This document shows positions 54,236 through 64,000 of a DNA stretch of 64,000 nt, in pieces. A model generated the notes under the pieces. It was not told where the DNA came from. It worked only from the letters and a program-made list of their open reading frames with translations, and ran no database searches. Numbering within the stretch: position 1 is the first letter of the stretch; every line of letters starts with the position of its first letter. The DNA lies in assembly GCF_038069655.2 (NCBI RefSeq), contig NZ_CP150951.2, positions 620,001-684,000 of the forward strand, given 5' to 3'. The DNA comes from Yoonia sp. BS5-3 (GTDB lineage Bacteria; Pseudomonadota; Alphaproteobacteria; Rhodobacterales; Rhodobacteraceae). The position numbers were made by a program, and so were the translations under genes.

Positions 54236-57200
54236 CTATTGCTGCTCGGGCACAAGAATTTCGCGTTTGCCCACATGGTTGGCGCTGCTGACAACACCCT
54301 CTTCCTCCATCTGCTCAACGAGACGCGCGGCCTTGTTGTAGCCAATGGCAAGCTTGCGCTGGATATAACTCGTCGAACATTTGCGATCTTTGATCACAAT
54401 CGCCACAGCCGTGTCGTAAAGCGCATTTTCGCTATCCGACCCGTCGCCCAGCCCTAGAACCAGGTCAATATTGCTTTCAGCATCGTCAGAGGGCCCCTCA
54501 ACAACGCCAGACATGTATTCGGGCGGGCCAAATGCCTTCAGATGGTTGACGATTTCCTCGACCTCTTCATCACTGACAAAGGGGCCGTGCACGCGGGTGA
54601 TCTTGGATCCGCCCGCCATATAAAGCATGTCACCCATGCCCAAAAGCTGCTCGGCGCCCATTTCGCCCAAGATGGTGCGGCTATCAATTTTTGAGGTCAC
54701 CTGAAACGAAATCCGGGTCGGGAAGTTCGCCTTGACCGTCCCGGTGATCACATCCACCGATGGGCGCTGGGTGGCCATGATCAGGTGGATCCCCGACGCA
54801 CGAGCCATCTGCGCCAAACGCTGAATACAGGCCTCGATTTCCTTACCAGCCACCATCATCAGGTCGGCCATCTCATCAACGACTACGACGATATATGGCA
54901 GCAGTTCGGGCTGGAATTCTTCGGTTTCAAAGATAGGATCGCCCGTTTCATCGTCAAAACCGGTTTGCACGGTGCGGCTGAACATCTCATTCTTGGCCAG
55001 AGCGTCTTTGACGCGGCCGTTGTAACCATCAATATTCCGCACGCCCATTTTGGACATTTTGCGATAGCGCTCTTCCATCTCACCGACGACCCATTTCAGG
55101 GCAACCACCGCCTTTTTCGGGTCGGTCACAACAGGGGACAGAAGATGGGGGATACCGTCATAGACGCTCAGTTCCAGCATCTTCGGATCGATCATGATCA
55201 TGCGGCATTCTTCCGGCGACAGCTTGTAAAGCAGCGATAGGATCATCGTATTGATCGCGACCGATTTACCCGAACCGGTGGTCCCGGCAATCAATAGGTG
55301 AGGCATCTTGGCCAGGTTGGCCACAATCGGCTCTCCGCCAATATCCTTGCCCAGCGCCAATGGCAGCTTGTGGTTGCCATCGCCAAAATCGCGATGGGAC
55401 AGGATTTCGCGCAGCACAACTTTTTCGCGGTTCTCATTAGGCAATTCGATCCCGATCACTGTCCGACCAGGCACGGTGGAAACGCGGGCCGCAAGAGCCG
55501 ACATCGAGCGGGCGATATCATCCGATAGGCCAATCACGCGGCTGGCTTTTAGACCGGGCGCAGGCTCAAGCTCATACATGGTGACGACGGGGCCGGGGCG
55601 GACACTGACGATCTCACCTTTGACGCCATAATCATCCAGTACGCTTTCCAGCATGCGCGCGTTTTCTTCCAAGGCTTCATCGCTCAGATGATGACGCTGG
55701 ATATCAATCGGATTGGTCAGCAGGCCAAGCGGAGGATTCTCATAATCGGCATATTTTTCCTCAAACTTCAACGCAGGCTGGGCCTCGGCCTTGGCCTGAC
55801 GGGACGGCTGTGGCGCGCGTTTGGGAGGATGCTGGACAACGCTGCGCGGCTCGGGCGCCGTCGGCATCGCAGGCACATGCGGCGCAGGGATTGGCATATG
55901 CGGTTGGGCCATCACCTCTGCCTCGGGTGCGGCGGTAACTTTGGGGGCCATAGCTGCTGCAATCGCCGCAGGAATGCGCAAGCCAGGGGTCGCAGCGGGT
56001 GCTTCGTCTGCGACCACTTCTTCTTCCGGCTCGATCACAGGATCTGCGTCAAACACCAGCGGTTTCGGACCGCGGCCTGCGGTCAGGGCAGGTTCAATGC
56101 GTACACCGGTCGGCGATGGTGCTGGCGTGCGGTTCTTGATCGCATCTGCAATGCGCGCGCTGACACGGTCAGGGCTGCTGGTTTCAGCCTGGGTATCCGC
56201 AGGCAGTTCAGCAGTCACAAGTTCAGGCTCGGGCATCGGGTCGCTACGTTTCAGCAAACCAGACAAGAACCCACCGGATTGCGGTTCAGGCGGGGCTGCG
56301 CGGGCGGGCGCCGCGAGGGGCGGCGCAGGCGGCATCTTTGGCGCAGGGGCGCGAGGCATGATGGGTGCCGCAGCGGGTGCGGCTGTGTCAGCGGCCAAGG
56401 GCGGCGGGCTTGTGGGCATAATCGGGTTTGACCGAACAACTGCGGCAGCGCGGGCCTTTACATCAGCCTTTGGTGATGGAGGAAATGGCGCGATTTCCAT
56501 GGCTGAGGTTTCGGCGGATGCGGTACGGGCCTCAGCCGCTTCGGCACGCCGGGCCTGCATGGTGGCGTTCATACCCTGGGCAGCTTGGGCAGACAGGGCT
56601 GCGCCTTTACCCACTACACGCAGCAGCAGCGCATAAAGCATCACGGTGCCCAACATCAGGAACCGGCCTGCCTGACGCAGCTCTGGGCGGGTGAAGCCCA
56701 ATACAAATGCCATGATCGTCAGAACGGCGGCAAAGGACAAAAGCGACAGCAGTTTGACGCCGAAACTGGTGCCAAAGGGGACGATCGTCAGGATGACACC
56801 AAGAACAGTGTCACCGAAAAGACCGCCCAAACCAAAATTTGCAGGCCATGCGGGCGCAGGGCTGAGTGTCGCGGCATAAACGGAACCCAACACAATCGCG
56901 ACGGGTGCAAAGATCAGACGACTGATCGCGCGTTCTTGCCCGTTATGCAAGATAAACCGAGTGCCCCAAGTCAGCAGAACCAGTGGCACGATCCAAATGC
57001 CCTTCCCGACTATCATCATGACGGGGGCCGCAATCGATGCGCCGAAATGGCCGAGCCAGTTTTGGACGGGTGCATCTGTTGCAGAAATCCAACTGGGATC
57101 ATCAGGCGAATAGCTTCCCATCATCGCCGCAATTAAAAGCCCGGCGACAGCCAAGGCGATACCGAATAATTCGCGCCCGCGTTTTTCAATCGCGGCCTGG

Positions 57201-57250
57201 GTGGTGCTGTCCAAAAGCGGATCGCGCTGCCGTGTTTGATATGATGCCAT
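54236..57250 (-). CDS. ftsK: DNA translocase FtsK
   Basis: FtsK coordinates division with chromosome segregation. The 1004-residue product has four N-terminal membrane segments, a long Ala/Pro-rich linker (about residues 235-510), the motor domain with Walker [16 protein letters not shown] and [12 protein letters not shown], and a C-terminal gamma winged-helix ([22 protein letters not shown]). Start ATG 57250 follows GAGGAACAAGG. It is closely downstream of the aminotransferase gene. Confidence 0.97.
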   Translation of the reverse strand: MASYQTRQRDPLLDSTTQAAIEKRGRELFGIALAVAGLLIAAMMGSYSPDDPSWISATDAPVQNWLGHFGASIAAPVMMIVGKGIWIVPLVLLTWGTRFILHNGQERAISRLIFAPVAIVLGSVYAATLSPAPAWPANFGLGGLFGDTVLGVILTIVPFGTSFGVKLLSLLSFAAVLTIMAFVLGFTRPELRQAGRFLMLGTVMLYALLLRVVGKGAALSAQAAQGMNATMQARRAEAAEARTASAETSAMEIAPFPPSPKADVKARAAAVVRSNPIMPTSPPPLAADTAAPAAAPIMPRAPAPKMPPAPPLAAPARAAPPEPQSGGFLSGLLKRSDPMPEPELVTAELPADTQAETSSPDRVSARIADAIKNRTPAPSPTGVRIEPALTAGRGPKPLVFDADPVIEPEEEVVADEAPAATPGLRIPAAIAAAMAPKVTAAPEAEVMAQPHMPIPAPHVPAMPTAPEPRSVVQHPPKRAPQPSRQAKAEAQPALKFEEKYADYENPPLGLLTNPIDIQRHHLSDEALEENARMLESVLDDYGVKGEIVSVRPGPVVTMYELEPAPGLKASRVIGLSDDIARSMSALAARVSTVPGRTVIGIELPNENREKVVLREILSHRDFGDGNHKLPLALGKDIGGEPIVANLAKMPHLLIAGTTGSGKSVAINTMILSLLYKLSPEECRMIMIDPKMLELSVYDGIPHLLSPVVTDPKKAVVALKWVVGEMEERYRKMSKMGVRNIDGYNGRVKDALAKNEMFSRTVQTGFDDETGDPIFETEEFQPELLPYIVVVVDEMADLMMVAGKEIEACIQRLAQMARASGIHLIMATQRPSVDVITGTVKANFPTRISFQVTSKIDSRTILGEMGAEQLLGMGDMLYMAGGSKITRVHGPFVSDEEVEEIVNHLKAFGPPEYMSGVVEGPSDDAESNIDLVLGLGDGSDSENALYDTAVAIVIKDRKCSTSYIQRKLAIGYNKAARLVEQMEEEGVVSSANHVGKREILVPEQQ

Positions 57251-57261
57251 GACCTTGTTCC

Positions 57262-58437
57262 TCAACCGTACAGACAGTCGCGGATCAGAGTCAGACCGCG
57301 CTGCATTTCTTGTGTTGGGGCCACCATGGCGACCCGAATATACTTTTTACCTGGATTTTCGCCGGCAACATCACGGCTCAGATAAGCGCCGGGCAACACC
57401 CGGACGCCGGTTTCCTGCCACAGCTTGACCGTGGCCGCTTCGCCATCTTCAATCGGCAACCACAGGAAAAACCCGGCCTGCGGGGAGTGGTAGCCATCGA
57501 TATGGCCCAGAATATCATCGGCGATTTCATATTTGCGGTGATAGAGGGCGCGGTTCTCATCCACATGCGCCTCATCATTCCAGACAGCGGTGGCGACAGC
57601 CTGCAACGGCTCGGGCAAAGGGGTACCGGCAAAAGCACGCAACTGACGGATGCGGGCGATGGACTTGGGGCCACCGGCGCAAAAGCCAGACCGGAGCCCG
57701 GGCAAGTTCGACCGTTTGGACAAGGAATGAAAGATCACGACCCGCTCAGGATCAGCACCCATCTCATGGGCAATCTGCAAGGCGCCGGGCGGGGGCACAT
57801 CACGGTAAATCTCGGAATAGCATTCATCCGCAAAAACGATGAAATCATGCTTCTCGGCCAAAGTGATCAGCGCACGCCAATAGGCCGCATCGGCCACAGC
57901 CCCCTGCGGGTTGGCGGGCGAACAGATATAGGCAATCGCGGTGCGATCCAAAACATCCGCAGACAAGGCATGGAAGTCCGGCAAATGACCTGTGGCTTCG
58001 GTCGCAGGCACAAACACCGGCTCCGCCCCCACCGACAAAGCGGCAACAGCATAGACCGGATAAAACGGGTTCGGGGTCAGGATCAGCGGCTGACCATTCT
58101 TGCGCTCAGGGCAAAGCGCCATGGCCGCATTATAGAGGCCTTCGCGGGTGCCGTTCAGGGTCAATATCTGATCGGTCGGGATATCGACACCATAGCGGCG
58201 CTGCAAAAAGCCACCAATGGCCACCAGCAGATCAGACACGCCGTTGTTGTCAGGATATTTGGCAAAACCCTGCAGGTTGGCCGCCAAAAGGTCGCCCACA
58301 AACGCAGGGAACGCATGGCGCGGTTCGCCAATGGTCATATTAACTGTCTCGGTCGCCACCGTCGGCACATCCAAAAGCGCACGTAAACGTGGCCACGTTG
58401 CCGCCGGGAGGTCCGAAAACCGCTCGGGAAAGTCCAT
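57262..58437 (-). CDS. PLP-dependent aminotransferase (class I/II, DapC-like)
   Basis: The 391-residue product has [30 protein letters not shown], and PLP-binding Lys in [17 protein letters not shown], with KKYIRVAM near the end. The [10 protein letters not shown] form is typical of N-succinyldiaminopimelate aminotransferase-like enzymes. Start ATG 58437 (MDFPERFS) follows GAGGCAGTT; 58461 is an alternative. It is 11 bp upstream of ftsK. Confidence 0.88.
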   Translation of the reverse strand: MDFPERFSDLPAATWPRLRALLDVPTVATETVNMTIGEPRHAFPAFVGDLLAANLQGFAKYPDNNGVSDLLVAIGGFLQRRYGVDIPTDQILTLNGTREGLYNAAMALCPERKNGQPLILTPNPFYPVYAVAALSVGAEPVFVPATEATGHLPDFHALSADVLDRTAIAYICSPANPQGAVADAAYWRALITLAEKHDFIVFADECYSEIYRDVPPPGALQIAHEMGADPERVVIFHSLSKRSNLPGLRSGFCAGGPKSIARIRQLRAFAGTPLPEPLQAVATAVWNDEAHVDENRALYHRKYEIADDILGHIDGYHSPQAGFFLWLPIEDGEAATVKLWQETGVRVLPGAYLSRDVAGENPGKKYIRVAMVAPTQEMQRGLTLIRDCLYG

Positions 58438-58661
58438 AACTGCCTCAATACGCGGGATCATTTCGCCCCGCTTTCGCCTAAACTAGCCTGACGCGGGGTG
58501 GTCTGTCCAGAATAAGGCGCAGCGGCAGGTGATATTGTGGCTTTTGGGTCAGTCCTTTGCCGCCATCACGGTGTATTTGACATAAACCTAAGACATCGCT
58601 TTTCGCGTTCGATCAAAGAAAGCGGCCGCGAACAAGCGATCTGAATTTATGGCGGAATGGT

Positions 58662-60617
58662 TTAAGGCTCGCAACGCTCGCGGCAGATATACCAATACCG
58701 CACGCGCTGCGCCGTGCCCGTCTGCCCCAAGCGGTCATGCAGGAGCGCAAAGGCGACCTGTCCCAATGGCCGGCCTTCCATATCTCCGTGGATCATGCGC
58801 CGCCCTTGCCAGATGACCATTTCCAGCTCTTGGGCCAGCGCCTCTTGATCGGCAAAGAAACGTCGCCAAGAGGATGTCTGCGCGCGGGCATTGGCGATGA
58901 TTTCGCGCCCAATCCGATTTGCCAGACCGCTCTGCGGCCCCAGTTGCGCAAGCTCGTCCCAGGCCGCAAAACCCGCCAGCCCGAGATGATCACGATGGTA
59001 AAGGCCCAGCGTTTCAGGCAAAGGTGTAAACTTGCCAGTCAATGGGTCAGGCAACGTCATACCGCGCCGATAGGCCCGTTGTTTGACCCGATATCCCATC
59101 CAAGAAATCGTGCCGACACTCCCCATCCAATTCCGGAAATCGGCTGTCAAAAAGGCGCCAGTTCTGATCGACAAGGGCAGATCCCGCGACACCCTTGCGC
59201 TGGTCCAGAACGAATCACCGTTTGTTTGCAATGGGATATCATCGGCCAGCGCAATCACGACGCGCGGGGCTGGCAAGGACAAAGCCACCATAACAAGACG
59301 GTACCCTAGTGTTCCATCGCGGGCCCAAGCGGCCTCTAACAGCTCTTGACGCCGCGGCCATAACGACATGATTTCGGGCACTATTTCCGCTGCATCATCA
59401 TCACGCCCAAGGGCCACAAGGCGCAGAAAGGCTGCGGTTGTCAGCCCGCGCTGTTCGTCTGGATAAGCGTCACGCTGACGGGCAAAATGCAACAAGTCAT
59501 CGGCGGAAAGCACATTGAGCAAACGGATCGTGTCCCGATGCAATGGCACATCGGCATTGATATCGACCAATGCGCCCACCGATCCGGCCCGATAACTGGC
59601 GCCCGCATTCAACCAACTGTCAAACCGTGGATCATCCGCAAGGCGACGCAAATCATCGGCGGACAGATGGGACCACATCGGGTTCCAGCCATAGTACAGT
59701 CCTGATATCTCGATCTTGGCCAGTTCAACGGCCGCCTGCTGGCGCAATATTGCGGGTAGATAATGCAACGTGTCAACGGCATGTGGTTCGGCACGCCAGG
59801 ATGCGATCGCAAATCGTTCCTGCTCATACCGGGCAATGGCAAACGCCGCATATTCTGCATCTGTTGCATCACATGCGCCTACCTGCGTGCCAAGCGCGCT
59901 AACATGAGCCTCGGCCTGGCTAAAAACCGTTCTTAATTCGGGTGAAAGATACGCCATATGCCGCCGGTCTTCACGCATATGCATCACGGCCAAAAGCCAT
60001 GGCAAACTTGTTTTGTCTTGATAGCGCTGCAGTGCGTGAACCAAAAGGCCACGCATCGCTGCGCTGCGCCCATCCCGAAAACCAGACTGCAGCCCCCAAG
60101 AAATCGTGTGTGGCCGGGCCGAGGCGGCCTGGATCGTCAAAAGCCAATCAAGCACGTCATCATGGGCAAACAGGGCGATAACCCGTTCTGTTTCCGTCAG
60201 ATGCGGTGCATCGGGGGTCAACCACCATCCGGGAAAAGGACCAATGGTGGTGTAGACATTCAGCAGAACCTCGCTATCGGTCTGCCCCTCTGGCGTCACT
60301 TTGCGAAAATCGGGATCGCGCATCCGGGCCAAAGACCGGGCCAAAACCGCTGAAACGGATGTCGGTGGCGGGTCAAGAAACGCGAGGCCCCGATCGGCAG
60401 GCTCCATCAACCCTGCGTCAGGAAGCCCCATCATCAGCCGATAAAGCGACAGGGTTGGCCCCAAGCTTTCGTAATTCATCCCACCCGAATACAGCGTTCC
60501 GTATTTCGAATAGGCCGCATCAATCAGCGCGGCGGGGGCCGCATAACGGCCGTCACAGACATCGGCCGATACAACCTGCGACCAGAGCGCGCATATGATA
60601 GTCAGAACAGACCGCAT
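58662..60617 (-). CDS. Large exported protein of unknown function
   Basis: No family is recognised. The 651-residue product starts with a signal peptide (MRSVLTIICALWSQVVSA) and a mature start DVCDGRYAAPAALIDAAYSKYG. Tryptophan and arginine are frequent, and no membrane segment is seen after the signal. Cysteines are few: one near the mature N-terminus, one in QVGACDA and two in the C-terminal YICRERCEP. The N-terminal segment contains GGMNYESLGPTLSLYRLMMG. Gene lies 13 bp downstream of the amidase gene. Confidence 0.75.
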   Translation of the reverse strand: MRSVLTIICALWSQVVSADVCDGRYAAPAALIDAAYSKYGTLYSGGMNYESLGPTLSLYRLMMGLPDAGLMEPADRGLAFLDPPPTSVSAVLARSLARMRDPDFRKVTPEGQTDSEVLLNVYTTIGPFPGWWLTPDAPHLTETERVIALFAHDDVLDWLLTIQAASARPHTISWGLQSGFRDGRSAAMRGLLVHALQRYQDKTSLPWLLAVMHMREDRRHMAYLSPELRTVFSQAEAHVSALGTQVGACDATDAEYAAFAIARYEQERFAIASWRAEPHAVDTLHYLPAILRQQAAVELAKIEISGLYYGWNPMWSHLSADDLRRLADDPRFDSWLNAGASYRAGSVGALVDINADVPLHRDTIRLLNVLSADDLLHFARQRDAYPDEQRGLTTAAFLRLVALGRDDDAAEIVPEIMSLWPRRQELLEAAWARDGTLGYRLVMVALSLPAPRVVIALADDIPLQTNGDSFWTSARVSRDLPLSIRTGAFLTADFRNWMGSVGTISWMGYRVKQRAYRRGMTLPDPLTGKFTPLPETLGLYHRDHLGLAGFAAWDELAQLGPQSGLANRIGREIIANARAQTSSWRRFFADQEALAQELEMVIWQGRRMIHGDMEGRPLGQVAFALLHDRLGQTGTAQRVRYWYICRERCEP

Positions 60618-60630
60618 GTTTTAACTCTGA

Positions 60631-61959
60631 TCAGGCCAAAGCCCGCTCTGCCGCGGTGCAAAGGCGCAGCAAAGCGGCCTCGGCCCCGGTTTGGCCGTTA
60701 AACATTATCCCACATGAGGGCACGCCCGTGGGCAAAGTGACCGAACAAAGGTTCAGCAAATTGGCCACCCGCGTATTGCGAAGCGCCAAAAGATTTTCCG
60801 ATTTGTAATAATCATCATCATCCAACAGGCGTTGCGCATGAGGCGGCAAGATCGGGGCGGTCGGCATGATCACAGCGTCAAACTGCGCGGTCTCAGTGGC
60901 GTATTGCTTGCGGATATCGCGCAGCATATTCCAGCCCGCGCAGTAATCCGGCCCGCTGACCGTTTGCCCGCCGCGCACCCGCTCTAGAATCTGGGGAAAC
61001 ATCTTTTCGGGATGTGCCTCCACCAGATTGCGCCACCAGCCATAGCTATCCGCCGCATAAAGATTGCCGGCAACATTGAATGCATCAAAAAGCTGCGCAA
61101 AATACCGGTGTTCGACAATAGCGCCTGCTGCCTGCAAGCGCTCAACCGCGCTTTGAAAACCCGCACGCGGTGCATCCCGCACCTCGTCGGGAACAATTGT
61201 ATCCAGCACCATCAGCCGGACGCCCTGCAACGTGGTGCCCGCTGTATCAACCGGGCGGGAGCCCTCAAGTGCCGCAAGCAGAAGCGTGGCGTCCTCAACT
61301 GACCGGCACAGCGGGCCGACCGTATCAAAGGTCAGGCAAAGCGGCACGACCCCTTCCAATGACAGCCGCCCATGGGTGGTTTTCAGACCGACCAGATCAT
61401 TCCAGGCTGAAGGTATCCGCACCGATCCGCCCGTATCCGAACCGATACCTGCTGCAGCCAGTCCAAATGCAACTGAAGCCCCCGCCCCCGACGATGACCC
61501 ACCGGGCACCGCTTCAGGGTCGTTCACACAAGGGGGCGTCGCTGTGATCGGGTTCAGGCCCAGGCCCGAAAATGCGATCTCTGACATATGGGTTTTCCCG
61601 AGGCAGACCAGCCCAGCGGTTGTCGCGGCTTCTAGCACATAGGCATCGCGCTCCGGTACTCGGCCGGCCATCAGCGCGGTACCCGCCTCGGTCCCGATAC
61701 CCGCAGTGTCAAAAAGGTCTTTCCACGACACAGGCACACCATCAAGCGGCCCACGCCGCATCCCCGCCTTTGCACGGTCAGCCGCGGACGCAGCCTCGGC
61801 CCGCGCGCGATCACGGGTGACACGCGCATAGATACGATCACGGTGTTCATGGGCATCAATGGCCGCGAGATAAACCTCGGTCAACGCGGCCGGATCGATC
61901 TGCCCTGCCCCAATCGCACGGCCCAAATCCGCTGCGGTCATCCAACGCCAGTCTTGCAT
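60631..61959 (-). CDS. Amidase signature family amidase
   Basis: The 442-residue product has the amidase signature: catalytic Lys in VSWKDLFD, and Ser-cis-Ser-Ser region in PGGSSSGAGASVAFGLAAAG followed by GSDTGGSVRIPSAW. It hydrolyses an amide or acts as a GatA-like subunit; the neighbours do not suggest a tRNA amidotransferase. ATG 61959 has the better six-base spacing to AGGAGG; 61962 is three bases away. Confidence 0.93.
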   Translation of the reverse strand: MQDWRWMTAADLGRAIGAGQIDPAALTEVYLAAIDAHEHRDRIYARVTRDRARAEAASAADRAKAGMRRGPLDGVPVSWKDLFDTAGIGTEAGTALMAGRVPERDAYVLEAATTAGLVCLGKTHMSEIAFSGLGLNPITATPPCVNDPEAVPGGSSSGAGASVAFGLAAAGIGSDTGGSVRIPSAWNDLVGLKTTHGRLSLEGVVPLCLTFDTVGPLCRSVEDATLLLAALEGSRPVDTAGTTLQGVRLMVLDTIVPDEVRDAPRAGFQSAVERLQAAGAIVEHRYFAQLFDAFNVAGNLYAADSYGWWRNLVEAHPEKMFPQILERVRGGQTVSGPDYCAGWNMLRDIRKQYATETAQFDAVIMPTAPILPPHAQRLLDDDDYYKSENLLALRNTRVANLLNLCSVTLPTGVPSCGIMFNGQTGAEAALLRLCTAAERALA

Positions 61960-62040
61960 CATGTCCCTCCTGATTGCAGGGCGACGGTAGCGGCCATTGC
62001 GCGCATGGACAATCCCGCGCAGAGGCGCATATTGCGGGAC

Positions 62041-63249
62041 ATGAAGACGGATTTGATTATCGTGGGTGGTGGCCTGAACGGGCCGGCCCTAGCCTTGGCC
62101 GCTGCGCAAGCAGGCTTTACCGTAACGCTGATTGATAAGCTAACCGTCGACAGGCGGAAGAAACCGGGGTTTGACGGGCGGTCATACGCCTTAGCGCTTG
62201 CCTCAATGCGGCTTCTGCGGGGCATCGGGATTTGGGACATGCTGGCCGAACAGGCCCAGCCGATGCTGGAAATCAAAGTCTCAGACGGGCGCGCTGGCGA
62301 AGGAGCCAGCCCGTGGATGATGCATTTTGACCATGCCGAGATCGAAGAAGGCCCAATGGGATACATGGTCGAGGACCGGCATCTGCGGCGCGCCTTTTTG
62401 GATGCGATAGCGGCTGAAAAGAAGATCACGCATCTGGCAGGCCAGGCTGTGACGGCGCAGACGTGCGATGCGGCCAGTGTCACTGTCACTTTGGACAATG
62501 ACAAAAAGATCGTGGGCCGCGTTCTGATCGGCTCTGATGGGCGGCAAAGCGGAACCGCAAGCCGGGCCGGGATCAAACGCACAGGTTGGGGGTACGGCCA
62601 AACCGCCGTGGTCTGCGCTGTCGCCCATGAGCAGCCACACGGAGGCATCGCCCATCAGTTCTTTATGCCGGGTGGACCACTTGCGATTTTGCCGCTGACG
62701 GGTAATCGCAGTTCTCTTGTTTGGAGCGAGACCGAAGACCGCGCTGCGACGCTTGCAGCAATGAATGACACCGATTTCCTGACCGCGTTGCGCCCGGCCT
62801 TTGGCGACTTTCTTGGCGAAATTAGCTTAACCGGCGCGCGGTTCACCTATCCGCTGGGGCTATCGCTGGCGCAGCGTTTTGTCGCAGATCGGGTCGCTCT
62901 GATTGGCGATGCAGCGCACGGGGTGCATCCGATCGCAGGGCAAGGGCTGAATGCCGGTCTGCGCGATGTGGCTGCGCTGACTGAGGTTTTATATGAGGCC
63001 CGATCCCGCGGGGAAGACATCGGCAGCGCCCAGGCCTTGGCGCGCTATGAACAATGGCGCCGTTTTGATACAACCACCTTGGCCGTGGCGACAGATACGT
63101 TCAATCGTCTGTTTTCAAATGATAACCCGTTTTTGCGGGCAGCGCGCGATATCGGCATGGGGATCGTGAATGCAGCGCCAAGCCTGCGGCGCGGCTTCAT
63201 CCGCGAAGCCGCCGGGCTGACCGGTGATCTGCCGACGCTCATGCAGTGA
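62041..63249 (+). CDS. UbiH/COQ6-type FAD-dependent hydroxylase
   Basis: The 402-residue product has FAD motifs IIVGGGLNGPALALAAAQAG (N-terminal), and LIGDAAHGVHPIAGQGLNAG (GD motif, residues ~285-305). It is of the ubiquinone-biosynthesis hydroxylase type that oxidises the aromatic ring. Start ATG 62041 opens the Rossmann fold. A perfect palindrome follows the gene. Confidence 0.92.
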   Translation: MKTDLIIVGGGLNGPALALAAAQAGFTVTLIDKLTVDRRKKPGFDGRSYALALASMRLLRGIGIWDMLAEQAQPMLEIKVSDGRAGEGASPWMMHFDHAEIEEGPMGYMVEDRHLRRAFLDAIAAEKKITHLAGQAVTAQTCDAASVTVTLDNDKKIVGRVLIGSDGRQSGTASRAGIKRTGWGYGQTAVVCAVAHEQPHGGIAHQFFMPGGPLAILPLTGNRSSLVWSETEDRAATLAAMNDTDFLTALRPAFGDFLGEISLTGARFTYPLGLSLAQRFVADRVALIGDAAHGVHPIAGQGLNAGLRDVAALTEVLYEARSRGEDIGSAQALARYEQWRRFDTTTLAVATDTFNRLFSNDNPFLRAARDIGMGIVNAAPSLRRGFIREAAGLTGDLPTLMQ

Positions 63250-63258
63250 TAGCGGGGC

Positions 63259-63282
63259 GAAGGAATTTCGCGAAATTCCTTC
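63259..63282. repeat. Perfect 24-bp palindrome downstream of the UbiH-type gene
   Basis: GAAGGAATTTCG is followed by its exact complement. It lies 10 bp after the stop codon and may be a weak terminator or processing site; the following TTCCGG is not a real T-tract. Confidence 0.6.
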
Positions 63283-63405
63283 TTCCGGCCCCATCAATAC
63301 GCAGCGGATATCGGCGCAACGACGCAAGAGCATAACAGAAGTGAATAGCCAATGGCCCCGGGCCGCGATACACAATACACCAAGTCAACGAAAGAACGAT
63401 CAACG

Positions 63406-64000
63406 ATGCCATTAGGGGCTGAAAAGTTGCGATGGGCGCCGCTTGCAGCAATGCTTCTGCTATGCGCAAGCAGCCTACAAGCGCAGGAGGTTCGGCTTGT
63501 CGCCGAAAACGCGCGTGACACGCTCAACAGCGCCTCTTTGCTACGCGCTCTTGAAGATGATGCCGATCCGCAGGATTACGTGGCCGCCGCACGCGCCGAT
63601 TATCGGCGCTTGCTGACTGCGCTTTATGCCGAAGGCTATTACGGCGGCACCATCTCGATCACAGTGGACGGGGTTGAGGCAGCCAATATCGCACCGCTTG
63701 ACGCGCCTTCGGTAATCAATGAGGTCATCATCACAGTCGCACCCGGCGTCAGGTTCACCTTTGGGGATGTCAGCGTCACGCCCCTTGCACCGGGTAGCAG
63801 CTTGCCAGAAACCCTGGGACCACGTGAAACAGCAGAATCCGATGTGATCCAAAGCGCTGTCAGCGGCAGTGTCAGCAGTTGGCGCGATCTGGGCTATGCC
63901 AAGGCGCGGGTCAGCGCACAGTCGATCACCGCACGACATGACGCAGCAAAACTGGATGTCGCCGTGACCCTGACACCCGGCCCCCAACTAACCTTTGGCG
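63406..64000 (+). CDS. tamA: TamA/BamA-family outer membrane assembly protein (3' partial)
   Basis: The ORF is open to the end of the window (198 codons seen). It has a signal peptide (MPLGAEKLRWAPLAAMLLL...SLQA) and POTRA-like repeats: LLTALYAEGYYGGTISITVDG, APGVRFTFGDVSV, SWRDLGYAKARVSAQSI. The POTRA layout is that of TamA, which assembles autotransporters with TamB. The barrel would lie beyond the window. BamA is a less likely alternative. Start ATG 63406 lacks a strong ribosome site. Confidence 0.8.
   Translation, partial: MPLGAEKLRWAPLAAMLLLCASSLQAQEVRLVAENARDTLNSASLLRALEDDADPQDYVAAARADYRRLLTALYAEGYYGGTISITVDGVEAANIAPLDAPSVINEVIITVAPGVRFTFGDVSVTPLAPGSSLPETLGPRETAESDVIQSAVSGSVSSWRDLGYAKARVSAQSITARHDAAKLDVAVTLTPGPQLTFG

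Noticed and set aside
57310-58386. 358-residue plus-strand ORF opposite the aminotransferase gene
   Set aside because: Antisense to a gene with a clear PLP site; no independent support.

Overview
The window is a gene-dense stretch of an alphaproteobacterial chromosome of the Rhodobacterales (Roseobacter-like). The evidence is gene content and order: rpoZ-rsh-DUF2062-pdxJ-acpS-lepB-rnc-era-recO; pckA divergent from chvI-chvG followed by a short hprK, rapZ, a mannose-type EIIA and HPr; coq9 divergent from rpsU; and a single-chain etfB-etfA pair. No rRNA, CRISPR array, insertion sequence or prophage was found. One tRNA gene, tRNA-Trp(CCA), is present.

Layout. 1-6.3 kb: the 3' end of a Rieske-like gene, then nusG, secE, tRNA-Trp and tuf on the minus strand. 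This is the familiar tuf-trpT-secE-nusG order, but a sulfotransferase, two acyl/acetyltransferases and a DUF4274 gene now sit inside it. The DUF4274 gene is flanked by a ~90 bp direct repeat that copies the tuf terminator region. 6.4-8.6 kb: an ECF42-type sigma factor with its DGPF (YCII) partner and a VOC protein, with a good match to the ECF42 promoter. 8.7-14.5 kb: a membrane protein, a Tat-exported PhoX-type phosphatase with an 11-bp phased repeat upstream, parC, and an SH3 protein. 14.5-21.7 kb: quinone oxidoreductase, coq9, rpsU, then an accessory block bounded by two paralogous small outer-membrane proteins. That block holds an unknown hydrophilic protein, an S8 serine protease and a free-standing copy of the protease's prodomain.

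21.7-34.6 kb: ispH, a NYN-domain protein and folK, followed by the long plus-strand core operon from rpoZ to recO (stringent response, PLP and ACP maturation, secretion, RNA processing, repair). One small gene just before acpS carries a frameshift in a C6 run. A 27-bp perfect inverted repeat lies between era and the DUF1491 gene. 34.6-42.5 kb: DUF3859 gene, pckA, the ChvI/ChvG envelope-acid two-component system and the regulatory PTS proteins, coupling carbon status to gluconeogenesis. 42.5-47.7 kb: argP/argO, 3-hydroxybutyryl-CoA dehydrogenase, a DUF6473 protein and the ETF subunits.

47.9-64 kb: an orphan YejA-type binding protein, PduO-type adenosyltransferase, a minus-strand run (LysE-type exporter, DUF3429, methyltransferase, rnhA), ftsK with an aminotransferase just upstream, a 651-residue secreted protein of unknown function, an amidase, a UbiH-type hydroxylase, and the start of a tamA-like gene that runs off the window. 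The best candidates for something undescribed are the protease/free prodomain pair, the repeat-flanked DUF4274 cargo gene, and the phased repeat upstream of phoX.
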